Source: Roseburia hominis (GTDB lineage Bacteria; Bacillota; Clostridia; Lachnospirales; Lachnospiraceae). From it: a DNA stretch of 64,000 nucleotides. Position 1 is the stretch's first letter; each line of letters opens with the position of its first letter. The notes under the pieces are model-generated. The model searched no databases. It was given only the letters and a program-made list of their open reading frames with translations, and was not told the origin of the DNA. This document shows, piece after piece, positions 1 through 8,405 of this stretch. The stretch is taken from assembly GCA_040702975.1 (NCBI GenBank), contig CP159990.1:2232001-2296000 (forward strand), in the 5' to 3' direction. Both the position numbers and the translations under genes were made by a program.

Positions 1-1
1 T

Positions 2-367
2 AATAACACTTCCAATTCATCAAACACTGGGAATACTTCTGTAGCGTCTGCAATTGTGAGTGCAGCGTGGGGGCAGATTGGTACGCCGTATGTATGGGGC
101 GGGACATCTCCTGGAAAAGGACTTGATTGTTCCGGACTTACCCAGTATTGTCACCGTGTTGCAGGAATTTCAATTCCCAGAACCTCCGGACCGCAGGGCG
201 CCGGTGGAAAAGCAGTATCGAATCCGCAGCCGGGAGATATTGTATGTTATGTAGGACATGTTGGTATTTACATAGGCAATGGCCAGATGATTCATGCACC
301 CCAGCCGGGAGATGTGGTAAAGGTGCAGAAGGTCTACGGTAATCCCTGGTACAGAAGATACTGGTAG
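2..367 (+). CDS. NlpC/P60 cell-wall peptidase, C-terminal part (5' end outside window)
   Basis: The reading frame is open from the window edge, so the gene starts upstream. The first ~20 visible codons encode an Asn/Ser/Thr-rich linker, followed by a complete-looking NlpC/P60 domain of about 100 residues. The catalytic Cys lies in LDCSGLTQYC, the His in GHVGIYIG and the third polar residue is probably the His in MIHAPQPGD. These domains cleave gamma-D-Glu-diamino acid bonds in peptidoglycan stem peptides outside the cell. A low-complexity linker before a C-terminal NlpC/P60 domain is usual for secreted hydrolases with N-terminal binding or coiled-coil modules, which cannot be seen here. A terminator follows the stop codon. 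Confidence 0.9.
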   Translation, partial: NNTSNSSNTGNTSVASAIVSAAWGQIGTPYVWGGTSPGKGLDCSGLTQYCHRVAGISIPRTSGPQGAGGKAVSNPQPGDIVCYVGHVGIYIGNGQMIHAPQPGDVVKVQKVYGNPWYRRYW

Positions 368-390
368 AACAATTGTATATTGAATAGAAT

Positions 391-438
391 AGGGAAGGCT
401 GTGTCCGGAGCATGTTCCAGACAAGGCCTCCCCTTTTT
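391..438 (+). terminator. Rho-independent terminator after the NlpC/P60 gene
   Basis: A GC-rich interrupted stem (GGGAAGGC... pairing with ...GGCCTCCCC, with an inner TCCGGA/TTCCAGA part) is followed by CTTTTT. It ends the hydrolase gene before ispH. Confidence 0.6.
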
Positions 439-498
439 GGATTACCAGGGATAATCAAGTGTTCGAATATATTATGAGAGAAAAGGAGAGTAAAAAGG

Positions 499-1389
499 AT
501 GGAAGTGATCCGCGCAAAAAGCGCCGGCTTTTGTTTTGGGGTAAAGCGCGCAGTGGAAACCGTGTATGAGCAGGTGGAAGAAGGTGGCAGCAAACAAATC
601 TACACCTATGGACCGATCATTCACAATGAAGAGGTAGTGAAGGATCTGGAAAAGCATGGAGTCCGGGTATTGCGAAGTGAGGAAGAGTTGGAAAATCTGA
701 AGGATGGAAAAGTAATCATCCGTTCTCATGGAGTTCCCAGAAGAATCTGCGCCAGGCTGAAAGAAAAAGGAATTGAATATGTGGATGCGACCTGCCCCTT
801 TGTAAAACGGATCCACCGTATCGTGGAGGAAGAAGGAAGGAAGGGAAGCCATGTTCTGATCATCGGGAATCCGGAGCATCCGGAAGTGCAGGGGATCAGA
901 GGCTGGGCTGGAGAGGCGGTTACCGTACTGAATTCCCTGGAGGAGGCAGAGGCTTTTGTTCTGCCGCAGGACGCCGGAACAGAGGGCGAGAGGGAGAAAT
1001 CAGTGGCGACGCATCTTTGTATCGTGGCGCAAACGACATTTAATTACAATAAATTCAAAGATTTAGTTGAAATTATTTCTAAAAAGGGTTATGATATAAG
1101 TGTTTTAAATACGATTTGCAATGCAACGAAGGAACGTCAGGAAGAGGCGGGAAGGATTGCAGGAGTGGTGGATGCTATGATTGTGATTGGTGACAAGCAT
1201 AGTTCCAATACCCAAAAGCTATTTGAAATATGCAAGAACGCATGTAACAATACGTACTATATACAGACACTTGGCGATTTGGATACGAATCAATTAAGGT
1301 CCGTGGAAACAGTAGGTATTACAGCAGGGGCATCCACGCCCAATATTATAATTGAGGAGGTTCAAAATTATGTCAGAATTAACTTTTGA
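499..1389 (+). CDS. ispH: 4-hydroxy-3-methylbut-2-enyl diphosphate reductase (IspH/LytB)
   Basis: 296 residues. IspH is the last enzyme of the methylerythritol phosphate pathway; it reduces HMBPP to IPP and DMAPP with a [4Fe-4S] cluster. The cluster Cys residues are visible in AGFCFGVKRA near residue 12, DATCPFV near 96 and NTICNATKERQ near 206. The substrate-binding HxxxxH region IRSHGVPR and the GDKHSSNT segment are also present. The start follows AGGAGAG. The last 20 bases overlap the S1-domain gene, whose start is inside the final codons, so the two are probably translationally coupled. In Clostridia the two functions are often adjacent or fused. Electrons could come from ferredoxin, fitting the nearby Rnf genes. 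Confidence 0.97.
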   Translation: MEVIRAKSAGFCFGVKRAVETVYEQVEEGGSKQIYTYGPIIHNEEVVKDLEKHGVRVLRSEEELENLKDGKVIIRSHGVPRRICARLKEKGIEYVDATCPFVKRIHRIVEEEGRKGSHVLIIGNPEHPEVQGIRGWAGEAVTVLNSLEEAEAFVLPQDAGTEGEREKSVATHLCIVAQTTFNYNKFKDLVEIISKKGYDISVLNTICNATKERQEEAGRIAGVVDAMIVIGDKHSSNTQKLFEICKNACNNTYYIQTLGDLDTNQLRSVETVGITAGASTPNIIIEEVQNYVRINF

Positions 1390-2461
1390 GCAAATGTTAG
1401 AAGAATCTTTTAAAACAATCCATAACGGAGAGGTTGTAGATGGTACTGTAATCGATGTAAAACCAGATGAAATCATCTTGAATATAGGGTACAAGGCAGA
1501 CGGTATCATTACAAGAAGCGAGTATACGAATGAATCCGGTGTAGATTTGACGAAGGTTGTTTCCGTAGGTGATGCTATGACCGTGAAAGTTCTGAAGGTG
1601 AATGACGGAGAGGGACAGGTTCTTCTTACATACAGAAGGCTGGCTGCTGAGAAAGGCAACGAAAGACTTCGCGAGGCATTCGAGAACAAAGAAGTTCTGA
1701 AAGCACCGGTAACCCAGATTCTTGGCGGGGGCTTAAGCGTAGTTGTCGAGGAGGCCAGAGTATTTATTCCGGCAAGCCTGGTATCTGATACTTATGAGAA
1801 GGATTTATCCAAGTATAAAGATCAGGAGATTGAGTTCGTGATCAGTGAATTCAATCCGAGAAGAAACCGCATCATCGGTGACAGAAGACAACTTCTGGTC
1901 GCAGCGAGAGTAGAGAAACAGAAAGAACTTTTTGCGAAGCTGCAGATTGGCGATACGGTAGAAGGAACTGTTAAGAATATAACAGATTTTGGCGCATTTA
2001 TTGATTTAGGCGGAGTAGACGGATTGCTTCACATCTCCGAGATGTCATGGGGCAGAGTTGAGAATCCGAAGAAGGTCTTCACCGTTGGTGAGACTCTGAA
2101 GGTCCTTGTAAAAGATATCCGTGATACCAAGATCGCCCTTAGCCTGAAGTTCCCGGAGACGAATCCGTGGGTGAATGCAGCGGAGGATTATGCAGTCGGC
2201 AAGGAAGTAACAGGAAGAGTTGCAAGAATGACAGATTTCGGCGCATTCGTTGAACTGGCACCGGGCGTTGACGCACTTCTCCATGTATCTCAGATTTCCA
2301 GAGCACACGTTGAGAAACCGTCAGATGTGCTTTCTGTAGGACAGGAGATTACTGCTAAGGTAGTAGATCTGAATGAGGCTGAGAAGAAGATCAGCCTGAG
2401 CATGAAGGCTCTCGAGACTGCTGAACCGCAGCAGCCGGCAGAGGAAATGGTTGAAGAGTAA
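1370..2461 (+). CDS. rpsA: S1 RNA-binding domain protein (ribosomal protein S1-like)
   Basis: 363 residues with four S1 (OB-fold) repeats, roughly residues 15-80, 95-160, 180-250 and 265-335. The third and fourth repeats are canonical, with VKNITDFGAFIDL and VARMTDFGAFVEL. The protein is shorter than the six-repeat S1 of E. coli, as usual in Firmicutes, where it may not be a stable ribosome component. It ends in an acidic tail. The ATG at 1370 is chosen because GAGGAGG lies 9 bases upstream; an in-frame TTG at 1352 would sit inside that ribosome binding site. A terminator follows directly, so ispH and this gene form one unit. The symbol is by family. Confidence 0.9.
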   Translation: MSELTFEQMLEESFKTIHNGEVVDGTVIDVKPDEIILNIGYKADGIITRSEYTNESGVDLTKVVSVGDAMTVKVLKVNDGEGQVLLTYRRLAAEKGNERLREAFENKEVLKAPVTQILGGGLSVVVEEARVFIPASLVSDTYEKDLSKYKDQEIEFVISEFNPRRNRIIGDRRQLLVAARVEKQKELFAKLQIGDTVEGTVKNITDFGAFIDLGGVDGLLHISEMSWGRVENPKKVFTVGETLKVLVKDIRDTKIALSLKFPETNPWVNAAEDYAVGKEVTGRVARMTDFGAFVELAPGVDALLHVSQISRAHVEKPSDVLSVGQEITAKVVDLNEAEKKISLSMKALETAEPQQPAEEMVEE

Positions 2462-2475
2462 GCAGGATTAGGAAG

Positions 2476-2503
2476 TGGGGGATCAATGAGATCTCCCATT
2501 TTT
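2476..2503 (+). terminator. Rho-independent terminator after rpsA-like gene
   Basis: TGGGGGATC pairs with GATCTCCCA across a 5-base loop (one G-U pair) and is followed by TTTTT. Confidence 0.8.
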
Positions 2504-2595
2504 ATTGTATGCATACCGGGGTAAAGGGTAAGCAGACCTTTATATCGGGTGCCAAATATGTTTGAAAAAGCGTTAAAAAAACGACGGGCTGTATT

Positions 2596-2641
2596 ACAAA
2601 ATATACAATATTTTGTGGCAGATTGCTGGATTTTTGCCACA
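2596..2641 (+). promoter_or_regulatory. Two adjacent inverted repeats upstream of rnfC
   Basis: ACAAAATAT-aca-ATATTTTGT is a perfect 9-base inverted repeat at 2596-2616. It shares its last bases with TGTGGCA (2614-2620), which pairs with TGCCACA (2635-2641). A TATAGT that could be a -10 element lies at 2650-2655, but I see no good -35 box at the right distance. The first repeat has the shape of a repressor operator; the second could be an mRNA hairpin. They are the only strong signals between the terminator and rnfC. Confidence 0.5.
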
Positions 2642-2690
2642 GATTTATGTATAGTTATAAGAAGAGATTAAAGGAAGGAAGGAAGAAAAG

Positions 2691-4010
2691 ATGGGACTTT
2701 TGACATTTAAAGGCGGAGTGCACCCGAATGACGGAAAAAGCCTTGCAAAGGACAAAGCCATTGTAGAGCTGCTGCCTAAAGGGAATCTGGTATATCCTCT
2801 CTCCCAGCATATCGGAGCACCGGCCAATCCGATAGTACAAAAAGGTGACCGTGTTCTGAAAGGACAGAAGATCGCGGAGGCGGGAGGTTTTGTTTCCGCA
2901 CCGATTTATTCCTCTGTTTCCGGGACGGTGAAGGCGATCGAACCGCATGTGAACCCGACGGGAGCGAAGGTGAATTCCATCGTGATCGAGAACGATGGGC
3001 AGTATGAAGAGGCCGCTTACATGCCAGTGAAACCTATTAATGAGATGAGCAAGGAGGAGATACTTGGCCGGATCGGCGATGCAGGTATCGTTGGAATGGG
3101 CGGAGCCGGGTTCCCCACCCGTGTAAAGCTTTCCCCGAAGGAGCCGGATAAGATTGACTATATCATTGCCAACTGCGCGGAGTGTGAGCCTTACATCACA
3201 GCCGATTACAGAAGAATGATGGAGACTCCGGAACTTTTGGTCGAAGGCATGAAGGTCATTCTGAAACTTTTTGACAATGCAAAAGGTATTTTTGGCGTTG
3301 AGGACAACAAACCGGATTGTATTGCAAAGCTTGAGGAGCTGGTAAAAGATGAACCGCGCATGGAAGTAAAGAAGCTGATGACCAAGTACCCGCAGGGAGC
3401 AGAGCGGCAGCTTATTTTTGCTACCACAGGACGCGCGATCAATTCTACCATGCTTCCGGCAGACGCTGGCTGTGTAGTAGATAACGTGGAGACGATCATC
3501 AGCATTTACAATGCAGTCGTAAAGGGTATTCCCTCTATGGAGCGCGTTGTGACCGTCAGCGGTGACGGAGTCGTAAATCCGGGCAATTATAAAGTGCTTT
3601 TTGGCACCAATCAGATGGAACTGGTAGAAGCGGCAGGAGGTTTGAAGGAAGGCTGTGAGAAGGTGATCTCAGGCGGACCGATGATGGGATTTGCTATGTA
3701 TACACTGGATACGCCGATCACAAAGACATCTTCTTCCATTCTGTGCATGAGCAAAGATGAAGTATCCGCATGTAAGCCCACCGCATGTATCAACTGCGGA
3801 CGCTGCGTGGAGGCCTGTCCGAGCCGTATCATTCCCTCGCGTCTGGCTGATTTTGCAGAGCGCCACGATGAGGAGAGCTTTGTAAAACAGAACGGCCTGG
3901 AGTGCGTGGAATGCGGTTCATGCAGCTATGTATGTCCGGCGAAGAGACAGTTAAAACAGGCAATCGGCTCCATGAGAAAGACTGCTCTTGCGAACAAAAA
4001 GAAGAAATAG
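2691..4010 (+). CDS. rnfC: Rnf ion-translocating electron transport complex subunit C
   Basis: 439 residues. RnfC is the peripheral NADH-side subunit of Rnf, which couples electron flow between reduced ferredoxin and NAD+ to Na+ or H+ transport. The N-terminal FKGGVHP start, the flavin/NADH-binding GMGGAGFPTRVKL segment near residue 140 and the CAECEPYITADYR stretch are family hallmarks. Two [4Fe-4S] motifs lie near the C-terminus: CINCGRCVEACP near 366 and CVECGSCSYVCP near 405. It is the first gene of the rnfCDGEAB operon, with GGAAGGAAG before the ATG. Confidence 0.97.
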   Translation: MGLLTFKGGVHPNDGKSLAKDKAIVELLPKGNLVYPLSQHIGAPANPIVQKGDRVLKGQKIAEAGGFVSAPIYSSVSGTVKAIEPHVNPTGAKVNSIVIENDGQYEEAAYMPVKPINEMSKEEILGRIGDAGIVGMGGAGFPTRVKLSPKEPDKIDYIIANCAECEPYITADYRRMMETPELLVEGMKVILKLFDNAKGIFGVEDNKPDCIAKLEELVKDEPRMEVKKLMTKYPQGAERQLIFATTGRAINSTMLPADAGCVVDNVETIISIYNAVVKGIPSMERVVTVSGDGVVNPGNYKVLFGTNQMELVEAAGGLKEGCEKVISGGPMMGFAMYTLDTPITKTSSSILCMSKDEVSACKPTACINCGRCVEACPSRIIPSRLADFAERHDEESFVKQNGLECVECGSCSYVCPAKRQLKQAIGSMRKTALANKKKK

Positions 4011-4039
4011 AGAAGAATGAGAGGAAGAGGTGAATCAAC

Positions 4040-5011
4040 GTGAGTGAACAATTTAAAATATCATCTTCACCACATGTTCGTTCCAAAGACACCACTGGAA
4101 ATATTATGATGTGGGTTGTGATCGCACTTTTGCCGGCAACAGCCTTTGGAATCTATAATTTCCGCGATACCCATGCGTGGCTGGTCGTGATCCTGACCAC
4201 CCTTACAGCGGTACTTGCGGAGTACGTTTATGAGAAACTGATGCATAAACCCATCACAATTGACGATTTCAGTGCGGTTGTGACCGGACTTTTGCTGGCG
4301 CTTAATATGCCGCCTGGAGCACCGCTTTGGATGGGACCTTTGGGAAGCATCTTTGCGATTATCGTAGTTAAGCAGCTTTTTGGCGGTCTGGGACAGAATT
4401 TCATGAACCCGGCGCTTGCAGCGAGATGTTTTCTTTTGATTTCCTTTACCGGAAGAATGACGACGTTCGTATACGATGGTGTGTCTGGAGCGACTCCTTT
4501 GGCGACGATACGTGCCAACGTAGAGGGCGGTCAGGCTGCGCTTTCCGGTGTGAACAGTATGGATATGCTGCTTGGCAATATCGGAGGAACCATTGGTGAG
4601 ACTTCTGTGATTGCGATCATGATTGGAGCGATCATTCTGATTCTGAAGGGAATCATTGACCTGCGGATCCCGGGTATGTACATAGTGACCTTTGCCTTAT
4701 TTATCGGAATCTTCGGCGGATTCGTGGACGGTATCGGGTTCTTTAATGTGCAGTATATGACAGCGCAGCTTTGCGGCGGCGGTCTGATGCTGGGAGCATG
4801 GTTCATGGCGACCGATTATGTGACGACGCCGATCACCAAGACCGGCCAGATTGTGTATGGCGTGATTCTGGGCGTATTGACCGGGCTGTTCCGTCTCTTT
4901 GGCGGCTCTGCGGAAGGTGTTTCCTATGCGATCATCTTCAGTAACCTTCTGGTACCGCTGATCGAGAGGGTAACTCTCCCGAAACCATTTGGTAAAGGAG
5001 GAGAGAAGTAA
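4040..5011 (+). CDS. rnfD: Rnf complex subunit D (covalent FMN membrane subunit)
   Basis: 323 residues with about eight or nine membrane segments. RnfD carries FMN linked to a Thr; the expected site is in VSGATPLATI near residue 150. The conserved FMNPALAARCF and TDYVTTPIT segments are present. The GTG start at 4040 follows GAGGAAGAGG. Its stop overlaps the rnfG start as TAATG, which indicates coupled translation. The FMN would be attached by the ApbE encoded at 9386-10363. Confidence 0.97.
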   Translation: MSEQFKISSSPHVRSKDTTGNIMMWVVIALLPATAFGIYNFRDTHAWLVVILTTLTAVLAEYVYEKLMHKPITIDDFSAVVTGLLLALNMPPGAPLWMGPLGSIFAIIVVKQLFGGLGQNFMNPALAARCFLLISFTGRMTTFVYDGVSGATPLATIRANVEGGQAALSGVNSMDMLLGNIGGTIGETSVIAIMIGAIILILKGIIDLRIPGMYIVTFALFIGIFGGFVDGIGFFNVQYMTAQLCGGGLMLGAWFMATDYVTTPITKTGQIVYGVILGVLTGLFRLFGGSAEGVSYAIIFSNLLVPLIERVTLPKPFGKGGEK

Positions 5012-5613
5012 TGAATAAGATTATTAAAAATACATTGATCCTGACAGCAATTACAGTAATCGCCGGATTGGCCCTGGGTGCCGTTTACGAGGTGACCAAG
5101 GCTCCGATCGCGAAGGCGCAGGAGGCTGCAAAGCAGGAAGCCTGTCAGCAGGTATTTCCGGAGGCGGATTCCTTCGAAGCAATGGAAGTGGATGCAGATG
5201 CTGCGGCGAAAGCAATTGAAGCTATGGGTACGAATGCGACCGTTGACGAAGTTTACGCGGCAAAGGTTGACGGAAGTGATGCAGGATATGTAGTAACTAC
5301 GACAGACAAGGACGGTTACGGTGGAAATATCCAGATTTCTGTCGGCATCATGAATGACGGTACGATTAATGGTATCTCCATTTTGGATATCAACGAGACT
5401 GCAGGTCTTGGTATGCGTGCGAAAGAGCCGAAGTTCTACAACCAGTATGCGGAGAAGAAGGCAGAGCGCTTTTACGTGTCTAAAGATGGCGGCGACGGCG
5501 AGCCAATCGATGCTTTAAGCGGTGCCACCATCACCTCCCGTGCAGTGACAGGGGCTGTCAATACGGCACTTGGCTATTATCAGAATGCGTTAGGAGGTAG
5601 CGGAAATGAATAA
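5011..5613 (+). CDS. rnfG: Rnf complex subunit G (covalent FMN subunit)
   Basis: 200 residues: an N-terminal membrane anchor (residues 7-27) and an extracytoplasmic FMN-binding domain. The flavinylation motif is DALSGATITSRAVT, with the acceptor Thr near residue 172. GLGMRAKEPKFYNQY is also typical. The gene overlaps rnfE by 8 bases. ApbE transfers FMN from FAD to this Thr outside the membrane. Confidence 0.97.
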   Translation: MNKIIKNTLILTAITVIAGLALGAVYEVTKAPIAKAQEAAKQEACQQVFPEADSFEAMEVDADAAAKAIEAMGTNATVDEVYAAKVDGSDAGYVVTTTDKDGYGGNIQISVGIMNDGTINGISILDINETAGLGMRAKEPKFYNQYAEKKAERFYVSKDGGDGEPIDALSGATITSRAVTGAVNTALGYYQNALGGSGNE

Positions 5614-6307
5614 ATGTACCGAGAGATTATATAATGGTTTGATCAAAGAGAATCCGACCTTCGTCATGATGCTGGGTATGTGTCCGACTCTGGCGGTCAC
5701 CACCTCGGCCATCAATGGTATCGGTATGGGACTTTCCACAACCGTGGTACTTGTCCTTTCCAATATGCTGATTTCCATGCTCAGAAAGATCATTCCGGAT
5801 TCTGTCAGAATGCCGGCGTTCATCGTAGTCGTGGCGTCTTTTGTAACGATGGTGCAGTTCCTTTTGCAAGGGTTTATTCCCAGCCTTTATTCGGCACTGG
5901 GACTCTATATCCCACTGATCGTTGTAAACTGTATTATCCTGGGAAGAGCAGAGAGCTACGCTTCCAAGAATCCGGTTATTCCGTCTATTTTCGACGGCCT
6001 TGGCATGGGCCTTGGATTTACCTTCGGACTTACCTGTATCGGTATCGTCAGAGAGCTGATCGGTTCCGGCAAAGTCTTTGGATTCCAGATTATGCCGAGC
6101 TTCTATGAGCCGATCACGATCTTCATTCTGGCTCCGGGAGCCTTTCTGGTGCTGGCCTTCCTTGTTGCAGCAAGGAATAAGATTATGAAGAAGCTGGAAG
6201 AGAAGGGTAAAGAAGTACCGAAAGCGAAGGGCTGCGCAGAAGGCGGCTGTGCTTCATGCTCTGGCTGTGACGGTAAAGTGTTCCCGACGGGACAGGATAA
6301 GGAATAG
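5606..6307 (+). CDS. rnfE: Rnf complex subunit E with a Cys-rich C-terminal tail
   Basis: 233 residues; integral membrane subunit with six predicted helices, paired with RnfA in the core of the complex. The family segments NPTFVMMLGMCPTLAVT and PLIVVNCIILGRAE are clear. Unlike the basic family plan, the protein has a C-terminal extension of about 26 residues with C210-x4-C215-x2-C218-x2-C221, followed by a polar end. That spacing could hold a metal or Fe-S cluster. Rnf E tails vary, so this may be a clade feature rather than unique. Confidence 0.95.
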   Translation: MNKCTERLYNGLIKENPTFVMMLGMCPTLAVTTSAINGIGMGLSTTVVLVLSNMLISMLRKIIPDSVRMPAFIVVVASFVTMVQFLLQGFIPSLYSALGLYIPLIVVNCIILGRAESYASKNPVIPSIFDGLGMGLGFTFGLTCIGIVRELIGSGKVFGFQIMPSFYEPITIFILAPGAFLVLAFLVAARNKIMKKLEEKGKEVPKAKGCAEGGCASCSGCDGKVFPTGQDKE

Positions 6308-6319
6308 GAGGGGTGCGAG

Positions 6320-6895
6320 ATGAAAGAATTACTTATTATTGCAGTAGGTTCTGCGCTGGTAAACAACGTAGTCCTCAGCCAGTTCCTGGGAATATGTCCG
6401 TTCCTTGGCGTATCAAAGAAAATTGATACGGCGGCAGGTATGGGAGGAGCCGTTATCTTCGTTATTACGATCGCGTCATTTTTCACCAGCTTGATCTATC
6501 AGTTCATTCTGGTGCCGACAGGATTTGAATATTTGCAGACGATCGTATTTATTCTGGTAATCGCGGCTTTGGTACAGTTCGTTGAGATGTTTCTCAAGAA
6601 AGCAATGCCGCCGCTTTACAATGCACTGGGCGTTTATCTTCCGCTGATCACGACCAACTGTGCGGTGCTTGGCGTTGCACTTACGAACGTTCAGAAAGAG
6701 TACAATCTGCTCGAGGGTGTGGTGAATGGATTTGCGACAGCAGTCGGATTTACCATTGCAATCGTGATCATGGCAGGTGTGCGTGAGAAAACAGAACATA
6801 ATGATATTACAGAGTCCTTCCAGGGAACTCCCATCGTACTGCTTACCGCAGCTTTGATGTCGATCGCGTTCTTTGGATTCTCTGGAATTATTTAA
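6320..6895 (+). CDS. rnfA: Rnf complex subunit A
   Basis: 191 residues, six membrane segments. RnfA is the partner of RnfE; the two are homologous and insert with opposite topology, together binding an intramembrane iron-sulfur cluster. The expected segments are seen: NNVVLSQFLGICPFLGVS near the start (one conserved Cys) and PLITTNCAVLGVAL (second conserved Cys). GGAGGGGTGCGAG precedes the ATG, 12 bases after rnfE. Confidence 0.97.
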   Translation: MKELLIIAVGSALVNNVVLSQFLGICPFLGVSKKIDTAAGMGGAVIFVITIASFFTSLIYQFILVPTGFEYLQTIVFILVIAALVQFVEMFLKKAMPPLYNALGVYLPLITTNCAVLGVALTNVQKEYNLLEGVVNGFATAVGFTIAIVIMAGVREKTEHNDITESFQGTPIVLLTAALMSIAFFGFSGII

Positions 6896-6910
6896 GAGGA
6901 GGACTGAAAA

Positions 6911-7702
6911 ATGAGTATTACAGGAGTTTTGATCGCGGCCCTTATCGTAGGGGGAACCGGTCTCTTTATCGGCGTCTTCCTCGGGATCGCGGGAAAGAAG
7001 TTCGCAGTTCATGTAGATGAGACCGAAGCGGCGATTTTGGAAGCACTGCCGGGTAATAACTGCGGTGGCTGCGGATACGCAGGCTGTGCAGGCCTTGCGG
7101 CTGCTATCGCTAAGGGCGAAGCCCAGTATAACCGTTGTCCGGTAGGCGGCGCACCAGTCGCTGAGAAGATCGCAGCAATCGTTGGAAAAGAAGCAGGGGA
7201 GAATATCCGTGTAACTGCCTTTGTAAAATGTGCAGGAACCTGCGCGAGTGCCAAACAGGCGTATGAGTATACCGGAATCGAAGACTGTGTCATGGCAAGC
7301 CAGATGCAGAATGGAGGCCCGAAGGGCTGTACATACGGTTGTCTGGGCTTTGGAAACTGTGTGAAGGCATGTCAGTTCGACGCGATTCATATCGTGGACG
7401 GCATAGCGGTCGTGGACCCGGAAAAATGTAAGGCGTGTGGAAATTGTACCTATGCATGTCCGAAGCATTTGATCGAGATGGTAGTATATGACCAGAAGCA
7501 TCACGTACAGTGCAGCTCTAAGGATAAAGGAAAAGATGTGATGAGTGTCTGCTCTGTTGGCTGTATTGGCTGTCGCATGTGTGAGAAGGTCTGCGAAGCA
7601 GGCGCGATCACGGTCGTAAATAATATTGCACACATTGATCCGGAGAAATGTACGAACTGCGGAAAATGTGCGGAAAAATGTCCGAAAAAGATTATTAAAT
7701 AG
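6911..7702 (+). CDS. rnfB: Rnf complex subunit B (ferredoxin-type Fe-S subunit)
   Basis: 263 residues. An N-terminal membrane anchor (residues 5-28) is followed by the Fe-S domain NNCGGCGYAGCAGLA...NRCPVGG and then several [4Fe-4S] motifs, including CKACGNCTYACP, CIGCRMCEKVCEAG and CTNCGKCAEKCP. RnfB is the presumed entry point for electrons from reduced ferredoxin. It closes the operon, with a terminator just behind it. Confidence 0.97.
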   Translation: MSITGVLIAALIVGGTGLFIGVFLGIAGKKFAVHVDETEAAILEALPGNNCGGCGYAGCAGLAAAIAKGEAQYNRCPVGGAPVAEKIAAIVGKEAGENIRVTAFVKCAGTCASAKQAYEYTGIEDCVMASQMQNGGPKGCTYGCLGFGNCVKACQFDAIHIVDGIAVVDPEKCKACGNCTYACPKHLIEMVVYDQKHHVQCSSKDKGKDVMSVCSVGCIGCRMCEKVCEAGAITVVNNIAHIDPEKCTNCGKCAEKCPKKIIK

Positions 7703-7725
7703 TTAGAAAAGAATAGAGGAAACGG

Positions 7726-7752
7726 CGGTTCCATGGTAAATGGGACCGTTTT
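7726..7752 (+). terminator. Terminator at the end of the rnf operon
   Basis: CGGTTCCA pairs with TGGGACCG (one G-U) across a 7-base loop and is followed by TTTT. It rules out an ATG at 7740, which lies in the stem, as the start of the next gene. Confidence 0.75.
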
Positions 7753-7775
7753 CCCTTACTTGGAGGAGAACTTAT

Positions 7776-8252
7776 TTGGGGAGAGAAAGAATGCGCAGGA
7801 AAGTTGTAATCAGATTAAAAAGTGGCTGGGAGATTCTGAAAAGGGATATTCTGAATGCGCGGGTCGCATTTATCGTCCTTGGTGGATATTTCCTGGTGGG
7901 GAGGTATTTCCTGCATAGTTTGTGCCCTAGCGTTGCGGTGACTGGGTTTCCCTGTCCGGGGTGTGGCCTTACGCGGGCTATGCTCTCGATCTTCAGAGGA
8001 AATTTCACAGTCGCCTGGCAGATTCACCCATTTTCATATGTGATTTTGTTGTATATTGCGGTCTTTTTCTTCCGCCGTTATGTTCAGCAGAAAGAACTGA
8101 CTCATTTTTCAAAATATTTGATCGCCCTTTTGGTATTGATGGTCCTGTTTTACATCTACCGCATGATCCGTTATTTTCCGGGAGAGCCGCCCATGAGCTA
8201 TTATTATGGGAGTGTGCTGGGAAGGATGCTGAGGCGGTATTTTGGAAGATAG
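7776..8252 (+). CDS. DUF2752 family membrane protein
   Basis: 158 residues from the TTG at 7776, preferred because GGAGGAG lies 7 bases upstream; the ATG at 7791 is a second option. The segment CPSVAVTGFPCPGCGLTRA carries the CPxCGLTR motif of DUF2752. Three membrane helices are predicted, one before this motif and two after. Function is unknown. A cytosolic CxxC pair next to a membrane helix is the only clue. The gene follows rnfB by 73 bases but a terminator lies between, so it may be expressed by readthrough. Confidence 0.85.
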   Translation: MGRERMRRKVVIRLKSGWEILKRDILNARVAFIVLGGYFLVGRYFLHSLCPSVAVTGFPCPGCGLTRAMLSIFRGNFTVAWQIHPFSYVILLYIAVFFFRRYVQQKELTHFSKYLIALLVLMVLFYIYRMIRYFPGEPPMSYYYGSVLGRMLRRYFGR

Positions 8253-8335
8253 GGCCGGAAAGGAAAATGGCGCCTGAAGATGGCTCAAAAATAATGAAAA
8301 AAGTGTGTCTTGGAGGGAAATTGGCGGCAGGAGAG

Positions 8336-8364
8336 TTGTTTTTTAAAAGGGGTTGTGCTATGAT
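8336..8364 (+). promoter_or_regulatory. Sigma-A type promoter for the gene at 8406
   Basis: TTGTTT, a 17-base spacer and TATGAT. The start site would be near 8371, 35 bases before the ATG. Confidence 0.6.
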
Positions 8365-8405
8365 GAAGCAGAACGAACGGACCTTAAATACAGGAGGATA
8401 AGAAG

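Noticed and set aside
1352-1369. TTG start six codons before the chosen rpsA-like start
   Set aside because: The TTG is part of the GAGGAGG ribosome binding site; ATG 1370 is correctly spaced from it.
5680-6108. Long open frames in other phases and on the opposite strand within the rnf, U32, kinase and alpha-galactosidase genes
   Set aside because: They lack ribosome binding sites and family signatures and lie wholly inside well-supported genes.
7740-7775. Upstream ATG for the DUF2752 gene
   Set aside because: It lies inside the rnf terminator stem and has no ribosome binding site; TTG 7776 does.
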